This document shows, piece after piece, positions 1 to 5,947 of a DNA stretch of 11,301 bases. The stretch spans positions 1-11,301 of the forward strand of contig JABXJZ010000025.1 in NCBI GenBank assembly GCA_013375335.1, in the 5' to 3' direction. This DNA is from Desulfobacterales bacterium (GTDB lineage: Bacteria > Desulfobacterota > DSM-4660 > Desulfatiglandales > B25-G16). Under the pieces are notes generated by a model, which saw only the letters and a program-made list of their open reading frames with translations, searched no databases and was not told where the DNA came from. Both the position numbers and the translations under genes were made by a program. The stretch's first letter is position 1. Every line of letters starts with the position of its first letter.

Positions 1-353
1 GGCCTCATAACATAGTACTCACTATACTCTGGGACATTTCCTCCGGTACAGAATGCCCTTGTTCCAGCACCAGTCAAAACTACACAGACAACACTTGGGT
101 CATGGGAGGCCTTATCAAAGGCAGCTGCAGCGGCATGAAGCATCTCAAAGGTATAAGAGTTATACTGTTTCTCATTGTCAAGGGTGATCCAGGCCACATA
201 GAGATCAGGAACCTCCTTACCTTGAGGATCCAATAGAGGTCTCTTCTCACATATAGTCCTAGGTGGCTCTGGTTTGTTCAGGTATTTCTCATCGTACATC
301 TGATGATCTACCTTTCTGTCCTTTGGTGCCCTTGGTATCCAATCTAGTGCCAT
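1..353 (-). CDS. oah: 6-oxocyclohex-1-ene-1-carbonyl-CoA hydrolase, N-terminal part (Oah/BamA type)
   Basis: This enzyme of the crotonase superfamily opens the ring of 6-oxocyclohex-1-ene-1-carbonyl-CoA by adding two waters, giving 3-hydroxypimelyl-CoA in anaerobic benzoyl-CoA degradation. Only the first 117 residues are present, because the gene runs off the left edge; the family is about 370-380 residues long. The ATG at 353 is preceded by AGAGGAG at a spacing of 8 bases. Visible family signatures are LDNEKQYNSYTFEM (about residues 58-71) and FCTGGNVPEYSEYY (about 101-114), which hold the oxyanion-hole region and closely match my memory of Oah/BamA proteins. Ordinary enoyl-CoA hydratases lack the CTGGN..EY..YY segment. 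The gene follows the Had gene after 41 bases, and Had makes its substrate, which supports the call. The catalytic C-terminal part cannot be checked. Confidence 0.9.
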   Translation of the reverse strand, partial: MALDWIPRAPKDRKVDHQMYDEKYLNKPEPPRTICEKRPLLDPQGKEVPDLYVAWITLDNEKQYNSYTFEMLHAAAAAFDKASHDPSVVCVVLTGAGTRAFCTGGNVPEYSEYYVMR

Positions 354-394
354 AGCTACTACTCCTCTCTTATGGTTAAAGTCTGGTTTTTTGC

Positions 395-1504
395 CTAAAA
401 ATCGGGCGTCAAAACTATTCTTCTGGCAGGGGAGCCTGCTTTATGGACCTCTTCAAATGTTTCTGCGATGGTACTCATCGGCCTTGTTTCCACGAATGCC
501 TCGATGTCAACCTTCTTATTCAAGACCATATCAAGCACTATAGGATAATATTCCGGTAAACAGCCCCATGTTCCAATAATTTCAGCATCAAAGGCCATGA
601 GCCTCCCAATGGCGTACTCCACTTTTGAGAGGCCAAATCCGATGACAATCAGCTTTCCCGTATAAGAAAGCAGCGACAATGCAATCTCCTGCCCAGACCT
701 CGCTCCTGAAACCTCGAATATCTTCCAGCCATATTTTGGGAGACTATGTTCCCTTGAGAGATCTCTAAATTCCTTGACAACATCCTTAACATCTCTATCG
801 GCTGAACTGATAACAAAATCAGCACCATAGGAGAGGGCTCTTTTGAGCTTTTCAGGGTTTCTTGCAATACCAATGACTGTCTTCGCACCGAGTGCCTTGG
901 CCACCTGCGCCATGTACTGACCAACACCACCGGTAATCCCTATTACAACGACATTATCTCCTGGTTTAAGGTCTGCCCTCTTGGCGGCCTGATAAGGCGT
1001 AGTTGCGGCATCAGCCACCACCGCCAGGTGAGATAGAGGAATCTCCCCCCTGTCTTCTACCTCACAGAGATCTATGCTCGGTACTGGAATATGGCTTGAG
1101 AAACCACCATAAAGCCCCAGGCTGTTACCTGGCATGAGCTGACTAAGACATCGATTGCCCCTTCCTGTCTTACAGAGCATACACTGACGACAGGGCATGA
1201 CTGCAGGGATAATTACCTCTTTCCCTGTCCAGCTATTATCTCCAGCCACTACAGTCCCTGCAATCTCATGACCTAAGGTTAGGGGGGGTTTTGAAACAGT
1301 AGGGACGCCATCATAAAAATATCCCAGGTCAGTGTGGCAAACTCCACATCCTGCTATTTCAACCAAGACCTCACCTTCCCTTAATTCTGGCACAGGTATA
1401 GCAGTCTTTTGCAGTTTACCCGGAATCACCCCTCCTGTTTCTTTGTTCCTTGATGTTGGTTGGACCATCTGCCATGTCTGGATTTTGTCCGGTGTTTCTG
1501 CCAT
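395..1504 (-). CDS. had: 6-hydroxycyclohex-1-ene-1-carbonyl-CoA dehydrogenase (Had/BamQ type), Zn-dependent MDR family
   Basis: This 369-residue medium-chain, zinc-dependent alcohol dehydrogenase probably oxidises 6-hydroxycyclohex-1-ene-1-carbonyl-CoA to the 6-oxo compound with NAD+, in the cytoplasm. The N-terminal catalytic domain carries AGCGVCHTD (51-59) with the expected zinc ligands Cys56 and His57, then GHE (78-80) and Asp165. The structural-zinc cysteines are Cys105, Cys108, Cys111 and Cys119. The Rossmann fold has a glycine-rich loop, GITGGVG (189-195). The ATG at 1504 has an excellent AAGGAGG six to seven bases upstream. The gene lies directly before the ring-opening hydrolase, the order expected for consecutive pathway steps. 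A 119-base spacer with 7-base repeats separates it from the SDR gene upstream. The family assignment is firm; the specific substrate rests on sequence resemblance plus the Oah neighbour. Confidence 0.88.
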   Translation of the reverse strand: MAETPDKIQTWQMVQPTSRNKETGGVIPGKLQKTAIPVPELREGEVLVEIAGCGVCHTDLGYFYDGVPTVSKPPLTLGHEIAGTVVAGDNSWTGKEVIIPAVMPCRQCMLCKTGRGNRCLSQLMPGNSLGLYGGFSSHIPVPSIDLCEVEDRGEIPLSHLAVVADAATTPYQAAKRADLKPGDNVVVIGITGGVGQYMAQVAKALGAKTVIGIARNPEKLKRALSYGADFVISSADRDVKDVVKEFRDLSREHSLPKYGWKIFEVSGARSGQEIALSLLSYTGKLIVIGFGLSKVEYAIGRLMAFDAEIIGTWGCLPEYYPIVLDMVLNKKVDIEAFVETRPMSTIAETFEEVHKAGSPARRIVLTPDF

Positions 1505-1535
1505 TGTGACCCTCCTTATCTTATGCCCCCTTTCT

Positions 1536-1623
1536 TTGTTGCTCGTTGTCGATTTCTCCTCTCTTGCTACCTGTTACCTTTGTTTTCTAACGAGCAACAA
1601 GTAACGAGTAACCAGTAACGAGT
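1536..1623. repeat. 7-base tandem repeat array with an inverted partner arm
   Basis: Five direct copies of a 7-base unit run from 1589 to 1623 on the plus strand. The consensus is AACGAGT, with single-base variants at units 1, 2 and 4 (unit 2, AACAAGT, differs only at base 4). The array ends exactly against the SDR stop codon at 1624. A 12-base segment at 1536-1547 is the perfect reverse complement of 1589-1600, so the spacer can fold into a 12-bp stem around a 41-base loop. The loop itself holds CCTGTTACC, related to the repeat unit. The spacer codes for nothing recognisable. There is no T-run, so it is not a classical terminator. Confidence 0.8.
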
Positions 1624-2376
1624 TCAAATCATCCCGTAACCACCGTCAACACACAGGAGCTGACCGGTAATATAGCTGCTTTCATCTGAGCCCAAGAAGA
1701 CAAATGCCGGAGAGATGTCATCTGGCCCGGCAAAGCGTCTTAGCAATATCCTATTCATATAGATCTCCCTTAGCTTTTCATCTGTCCGTATCTTCTCCGT
1801 CATATCCGTAGCCACAATACCCAGGGAAATAGCATTTACACATATATGGTACCGCGCAAGCTCCCTCGCCGCTGATTTGGTGAAGCTTATCAGCCCACCC
1901 TTGGCAGCACTGTAGTTTATTTGACCTACTGTGCCCACAATACCTGCCACAGAGGTTACATTAATGATCTTCCCGCGCTTTTGTTGTGTCATGTGACTCG
2001 CGGCAGACTGGGTGCAGAAAAAGGTGCCTTTGAGATGGACGTCTACCACCTGATCCCACTCATCTTCACTCATCTTAAGCAACATGGCTGGCCTACTCAA
2101 TCCAGCATTATTGACGAGGATATCCAACCCACCAAACTCCTCAATCGCCTTCTGAACCAATGCCTCAGCCTCAGCCGGTTTAGCCACATCAGCCCTAAAA
2201 GGAACGGCCCTGCCCCCCCTTTCCCCGATGGTTCCAACCACCTCACCGGCCGCATCCTCATTGGAGCAATAATTAACGAGCACACTGGCCCCCTCCTTTC
2301 CATAGGCCAGAGCAACAGCCCTTCCAACCCCTCTACTGCTCCCCGTTATTACGGCTACCTTACCCTTGAGTCTCAC
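1624..2376 (-). CDS. Short-chain dehydrogenase/reductase (FabG-like; candidate 3-hydroxypimelyl-CoA dehydrogenase)
   Basis: This 250-residue classical SDR is a cytoplasmic NAD(P)-dependent oxidoreductase. The cofactor loop is TGSSRGVG (11-18), NNAG is at 89-92, and the catalytic residues are Ser142, Tyr155 and Lys159 (YSAAK). The end, ITGQLLCVDGGYGM, is typical of FabG-like enzymes. Two usual positions differ. The Asn of the catalytic tetrad is His114 (DVHLKG), and the Pro-Gly motif after the NA motif reads SLG (184-186) rather than APG. Translation starts at a GTG, which is the only start that fits the strong purine-rich site just upstream. The gene follows the acyl-CoA dehydrogenase after 11 bases, so the two are probably cotranscribed. 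Its place before Had and Oah suggests beta-oxidation of 3-hydroxypimelyl-CoA, but a general 3-oxoacyl reductase cannot be excluded. The family is certain and the substrate is inferred. Confidence 0.88.
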   Translation of the reverse strand: MRLKGKVAVITGSSRGVGRAVALAYGKEGASVLVNYCSNEDAAGEVVGTIGERGGRAVPFRADVAKPAEAEALVQKAIEEFGGLDILVNNAGLSRPAMLLKMSEDEWDQVVDVHLKGTFFCTQSAASHMTQQKRGKIINVTSVAGIVGTVGQINYSAAKGGLISFTKSAARELARYHICVNAISLGIVATDMTEKIRTDEKLREIYMNRILLRRFAGPDDISPAFVFLGSDESSYITGQLLCVDGGYGMI

Positions 2377-2378
2377 AG

Positions 2379-2386
2379 CCTCCTCC
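2379..2386 (-). promoter_or_regulatory. Ribosome binding site setting the GTG start of the SDR gene
   Basis: GGAGGAGG lies in the 11-base gap after the acyl-CoA dehydrogenase stop. Its first GGAGG ends 5 bases before the GTG at 2376. No ATG is available nearby in this frame, so GTG is the start. Confidence 0.75.
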
Positions 2387-2387
2387 G

Positions 2388-3521
2388 CTATCCCCTCTCC
2401 TTGAGCATCTCCCTGGCAATAATCATCCTCTGAATCTCATTGGCGCCTTCAAAAATCTGCGTGAGCTTTGCATCCCTAAAGAGCCTCTCCACAGGATAGT
2501 CCTTTGTATACCCGTAGCCCCCGAGGATTTGAATAGCATCCGTGGTGATCTTCATAGCCATATCACTGCAAAAACACTTGGACATGGATGCTAGCTTTGT
2601 ATTCGGTTCCCTTCTATCGTAGCGTCGCGCGGCTTCTACCATAAGACCCCTGCCCGCCTCTATCTGTATGGCTGCATCAGCCAGCATGAAACTTATAGCC
2701 TGGTGTTTAATCAAGGGCCTTCCAAATGTCTCCCTCTGGCATGCATAGTTGAATGAGATATCGAGGGCTGCCTCAGCTATCCCCAGGGCGAGGGCGGCAA
2801 TGCTAGGTCTGGACATATCAAAATCCTTCATAGCAATCAAAAACCCCTCCCCTTCTTCCCCGATCCTGTTTTCCTCGGGAACCCTGACATTCTCCAAAAT
2901 TACTTCTGTAGTGTTGCTGCCCCTGAATCCTAGCTTATCCTCTGTCTTTCCAATGGATACGCCTTCTTGGTTCCTCTCGACCACAAAGAGCGTCAGTTCC
3001 TTTTCAGCTGTCTTGGCCAAGACAGTATAGAGGGATGCTACTCCTCCATGTGTGGCGAAACATTTATGCCCATCCAAGATATACTCCCCACTTCTCCTTT
3101 GCGCCTTGGCCCTGATACCCGCTACATCAGAGCCCGCATAGGGCTCTGTTACCAGGTACGCGATGAGTTCTTCACCTTTTGAGAGTCGGGGGAAAAAGCG
3201 ATCTTTCTGTTCCTGGTTTCCCGCTGCTATTATTGGAAAGCTTCCCACTGCCTGAATAATCAGCATCAACGCTGAAGAGGCACATGCCTTTGCTATTTCC
3301 TCCACACACAAGCATAGGATAAGGGCCTTGTCCTCTTCAAGGCCGCCATAAGACGGTGGAAGCAATATCTGAAGAAGGCCCATCTGGCCGAAAAGACGGG
3401 CGATATCCCACTGAAACACACCATCTCTGTCACTCTCAGATGCTAAGGGGGCTATCCGATCCCTTACTGCCTTCCTTACATTCTCCACTATGATCCTCTG
3501 TTCCTCATTCAGTTCGATCAT
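2388..3521 (-). CDS. Acyl-CoA dehydrogenase (FAD-dependent)
   Basis: This 377-residue protein has the usual length of short/medium-chain acyl-CoA dehydrogenases. These flavoproteins make a 2,3-enoyl-CoA and pass electrons to electron-transfer flavoprotein in the cytoplasm. FAD-binding signatures are YLVTEPYAGSD (122-132) and LGGYGY (333-338). The catalytic base is probably Glu358 in IFEGANEIQR, aligned with Glu376 of medium-chain acyl-CoA dehydrogenase. An ungapped alignment with human glutaryl-CoA dehydrogenase puts Ser83 where that enzyme has Arg94, which binds the substrate's distal carboxylate. Glutaryl-CoA dehydrogenase activity is therefore unlikely. Pimelyl-CoA, cyclohexanecarboxyl-CoA or a short/branched acyl-CoA are possible substrates given the aromatic-degradation neighbours. 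The ATG start at 3521 is preceded by AGGT. An 84-base gap separates it from the mutase small subunit, and 11 bases from the SDR. Confidence 0.93.
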   Translation of the reverse strand: MIELNEEQRIIVENVRKAVRDRIAPLASESDRDGVFQWDIARLFGQMGLLQILLPPSYGGLEEDKALILCLCVEEIAKACASSALMLIIQAVGSFPIIAAGNQEQKDRFFPRLSKGEELIAYLVTEPYAGSDVAGIRAKAQRRSGEYILDGHKCFATHGGVASLYTVLAKTAEKELTLFVVERNQEGVSIGKTEDKLGFRGSNTTEVILENVRVPEENRIGEEGEGFLIAMKDFDMSRPSIAALALGIAEAALDISFNYACQRETFGRPLIKHQAISFMLADAAIQIEAGRGLMVEAARRYDRREPNTKLASMSKCFCSDMAMKITTDAIQILGGYGYTKDYPVERLFRDAKLTQIFEGANEIQRMIIAREMLKERG

Positions 3522-3605
3522 GGTTACCTGTACCTGGAATTCTACAGCTACTTCAGATCATGCTGTCTTTAGTTGCCACCATTCTAGCCGTAAAGCCACT
3601 TTCAC

Positions 3606-4007
3606 TCAGCGCCTCAGATTATTTTCTATATAGCTCACAATATCATCGGTGCGGGTGCCAGGACCAAAGATCTCGGCTATGCCTCTTTCCTTCAGGGAAG
3701 GTATATCCTCATCCGGAATGATGCCCCCTCCAATAACCAGGACATCATCCACCCCCTTTTCCCCTAACAACTCCATGATCCTGGGAAACAGGAAGTCGTG
3801 GGCGCCGGAGAGGATGCTCAATGCAATGACGTCCACATCCTCTTGGATGGCTGCCTCCACGATCTGCTCCGGGGTCTGTCTCAAGCCCGTGTAGATTACC
3901 TCCATTCCCGCATCCATTAGAGCGTTGGCAATGACCTTGATACCCCTGTCATGGCCATCCAGCCCCGGTTTAGCAGTCAAAACCCTTATCTTTCTCTTGG
4001 TAGCCAT
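3606..4007 (-). CDS. mcmA2: Methylmalonyl-CoA mutase small subunit, B12-binding domain protein
   Basis: This 133-residue protein is the free cobalamin-binding half of a split mutase. It has the base-off/His-on signature DGHDRG (17-22), where His19 should be the lower cobalt ligand, followed by SILSGAH (64-70) and GGGIIP (93-98), the other B12-binding loops. It carries no catalytic TIM barrel and should pair with the large subunit encoded immediately upstream. The upstream stop codon is followed at once by GTG and, six bases later, ATG. The GGAGGT at 4017-4022 is 9 bases from the ATG but only 3 from the GTG, so I chose the ATG at 4007. The longer form would add two residues. The genes are effectively translationally coupled. 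Identity is very secure as a B12 domain; the mutase partner is inferred from adjacency. Confidence 0.93.
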   Translation of the reverse strand: MATKRKIRVLTAKPGLDGHDRGIKVIANALMDAGMEVIYTGLRQTPEQIVEAAIQEDVDVIALSILSGAHDFLFPRIMELLGEKGVDDVLVIGGGIIPDEDIPSLKERGIAEIFGPGTRTDDIVSYIENNLRR

Positions 4008-4013
4008 CTTCAC

Positions 4014-5699
4014 TCAACCTCCAACAGTACTTACTGGCTGATATTCCCCAAAAACATCCCGTAGTGCGTCGCAGATCTCTCCCAAGGTCGCGTAAGCCCT
4101 CACCGCATCTAAGATGACCGGCATCAGGTTATCGTTCCCCTGCGCGGCCTTTCGCAGCTCACCTAATATACCCTTCACCCTGCCATTACCTCGCTCTGAT
4201 TTGAGCGTCTTCAGCTCTTCGATCTGAGAGATCCTCACAGCTGGGTCCACCCTTAAAAGATCCCTTAGGGGCTCTTCCGCCACCTGGAATTTGTTTACGC
4301 CAACGACCACCCTCTCGCCCTTTTCAATCTCCCTCTGGTAGCGGTAGGCACTCTCCTGGATCTCCCTTTGGATAAAGCCCTTCTCAATAGCCGATGCTGC
4401 CCCACCGAGCTCATCAATCTTATCAATGTAGTCCTGAGCCCCGTCGAAGATCTCCCTTGTCAACTCCTCGATATAGTACGAGCCACCGAGAGGGTCCACA
4501 GTGTCAGTGACACCGGATTCATAGGCGATGAGTTGCTGGGTTCTGAGGGCAATCTGAACCGCCTCCTCACTCGGTAAGCAGAAGGCCTCGTCCATGGAAT
4601 TGGTATGGAGTGATTGAGTACCACCCAGAACTGCAGAAAGCGCCTGAAAGGCGACCCTTACTATGTTGTTCTTCGGTTGCTGTGCGGCCAGGGTGCAGCC
4701 AGCTGTCTGGGTATGAAACCTCATCATCATTGACCTCGGATCCTTGGCCTTAAACCTCTCCCGCATGATCTTTGCCCAGAGCCTCCTTGCAGCCCTGAAC
4801 TTGGCGATCTCCTCCAAGAAGTCAAGGTGGGCATTGAAAAAGAAGGAGAGCCTGGGAGCAAACTCATCCACGTCCAATCCTGCACTGATGGCCGCCTCCA
4901 CATAGGCAATCCCATCTGCTAAAGTAAAGGCCAGCTCCTGAACCGCCGTTGAACCTGCCTCCCTGATGTGGTACCCACTAATGCTGATTGTATTCCACTG
5001 AGGTACCTCTCGTGAACAGAATGAAAAGATATCTGTGATAATCCTCATAGATGGTTTGGGAGGAAAGATATAGGTCCCCCGTGCAGAATACTCCTTGAGG
5101 ATATCATTCTGAATAGTCCCCCGGAGCTCCTTTGGTAATACATCCTGTTTCTCGGCGACTGCTATGTACATGGCCAAGAGCACAGCGGCCGGGGCATTTA
5201 TCGTCATTGAGGTGCTCACCTTATCCAGCGGGATCTGGTCGAAGAGAATCTCCATATCCCGTAATGAATCAATGGCGACCCCGACCTTCCCCACCTCGCC
5301 CGTGGCCAATGGATGATCTGAATCATAGCCTATCTGGGTAGGAAGATCAAAGGCCACTGACAGACCTGTTTGCCCCTGTTCTAGCAGGAACCTGTATCGA
5401 CGATTCGTGTCCTCCGCAGTACCAAAGCCAGCATACTGCCGCATAGTCCATAATCTCCCCCTGTACATGGTGGGCTGAACCCCTCTTGTAAAGGGATACT
5501 CACCCGGCAAACCGAGCTCGCTCATATAATCAAGATCAGCTATTTCAACGGGCGTATATACCCTCCTTATAGGGATACCCGAGGCAGTAACAAAATCCGC
5601 CTTTCTCTCAGGTCTCTTTGCTAGTTTCGGCCTGAGCTTCTCGGACCACTCCCTGTATCCATCTTTGATTTGTTCAATTCCTTCTCCCTCAAACATCAC
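4014..5699 (-). CDS. mcmA1: Methylmalonyl-CoA mutase large (catalytic) subunit
   Basis: This 561-residue subunit is the TIM-barrel part of a coenzyme-B12-dependent acyl-CoA mutase that interconverts succinyl-CoA and (R)-methylmalonyl-CoA in the cytoplasm. The substrate-contact segment TMYRGRLWTMRQYAGF (77-92) keeps the Tyr at 89. Arg207 (SARGTYIFPP) and His244 (SGYHIREAG) are also kept. These correspond to Tyr89, Arg207 and His244 of the Propionibacterium enzyme, and the Tyr/Arg pair is replaced in isobutyryl-CoA and hydroxyisobutyryl-CoA mutases. The substrate is therefore methylmalonyl-CoA with good confidence. The usual C-terminal B12 domain is absent and is supplied by the next gene. The start is GTG 5699 or ATG 5696; AAGGGGG upstream is 7 bases from the GTG and 10 from the ATG. 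No epimerase or MeaB-type GTPase gene is visible nearby. A 248-base spacer separates it from beta subunit 2. Confidence 0.94.
   Translation of the reverse strand: MMFEGEGIEQIKDGYREWSEKLRPKLAKRPERKADFVTASGIPIRRVYTPVEIADLDYMSELGLPGEYPFTRGVQPTMYRGRLWTMRQYAGFGTAEDTNRRYRFLLEQGQTGLSVAFDLPTQIGYDSDHPLATGEVGKVGVAIDSLRDMEILFDQIPLDKVSTSMTINAPAAVLLAMYIAVAEKQDVLPKELRGTIQNDILKEYSARGTYIFPPKPSMRIITDIFSFCSREVPQWNTISISGYHIREAGSTAVQELAFTLADGIAYVEAAISAGLDVDEFAPRLSFFFNAHLDFLEEIAKFRAARRLWAKIMRERFKAKDPRSMMMRFHTQTAGCTLAAQQPKNNIVRVAFQALSAVLGGTQSLHTNSMDEAFCLPSEEAVQIALRTQQLIAYESGVTDTVDPLGGSYYIEELTREIFDGAQDYIDKIDELGGAASAIEKGFIQREIQESAYRYQREIEKGERVVVGVNKFQVAEEPLRDLLRVDPAVRISQIEELKTLKSERGNGRVKGILGELRKAAQGNDNLMPVILDAVRAYATLGEICDALRDVFGEYQPVSTVGG
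4017..4022 (-). promoter_or_regulatory. Ribosome binding site deciding the small-subunit start
   Basis: GGAGGT forms the last codons before the large-subunit stop. Spacing is 9 bases to the ATG at 4007 and 3 bases to the GTG at 4013, which favours the ATG. Confidence 0.65.
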
Positions 5700-5786
5700 C
5701 TTCTAACCCCCTTCCGTCATCGTGCAAGGGCAATGGGCACATTTTCACCCTCTTTGAAACCGTAAGAGCTTCTACATCTCGTTGAA

Positions 5787-5792
5787 ATTATA
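5787..5792 (-). promoter_or_regulatory. Possible -10 element upstream of the mutase genes
   Basis: The minus strand reads a perfect TATAAT here, about 90 bases before the mutase start and just downstream of the 8-base repeat structure. The hexamers at a spacing of 16-18 bases upstream do not resemble TTGACA. This would be either an activator-dependent promoter or chance. Confidence 0.3.
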
Positions 5793-5814
5793 ACTCCCTT
5801 TACTTGGTCCCATC

Positions 5815-5901
5815 GGTATGGAGTATTGGAGTTATGGAAATGCATGCAAAAGAATTATTTTTTCCTCTAAACCCAATACTCTATGACTCCAATCCTCCAA
5901 T
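5815..5901. repeat. 8-base tandem repeats in two inverted arms
   Basis: In the 248-base spacer upstream of the mutase, the plus strand shows three imperfect 8-base units at 5817-5840 (consensus TATGGAGT/ATTGGAGT). It then shows four imperfect units of the reverse complement at 5870-5901 (consensus ACTCCAAT). The arms are separated by 29 bases containing the palindrome TGCATGCA and a short T-rich tract. The 9-base segment GAGTATTGG at 5821-5829 is exactly complementary to 5873-5881. The rest of the spacer (5700-5814 and 5902-5947) shows no gene and no recognisable riboswitch. The structure could act as a transcript hairpin between the decarboxylase and mutase genes, or as a dispersed repeat. 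Confidence 0.75.
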
Positions 5902-5947
5902 TGGGGCAAGGCCCTAAGTTCTATTCTTGATCCACGGACGTCAGAAA

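Noticed and set aside
1505..1560. TCGACA and TAAGAT as a promoter for the Had gene
   Set aside because: The two hexamers are 23 bases apart, too far for a sigma70 promoter.
1536..1623. CRISPR array or IS terminal repeats
   Set aside because: Units are 7 bases with no unique spacers, and there is no transposase or target duplication.
3522..3605. TAGAAT in the gap before the acyl-CoA dehydrogenase as a -10 box
   Set aside because: The best -35-like hexamer is AAGACA at a spacing of 19, and the transcript would start almost at the ATG, leaving no room for the ribosome site.
5700..5780. A cobalamin riboswitch upstream of the B12-dependent mutase
   Set aside because: The leader is short and I see no B12-box-like or multi-stem arrangement; only a GTGC/GCAC pairing is visible.
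5902..5947. GGGC/GCCC hairpin after beta subunit 2 as an intrinsic terminator
   Set aside because: The stem is only 4 bp with a 3-base loop and no following T-run.
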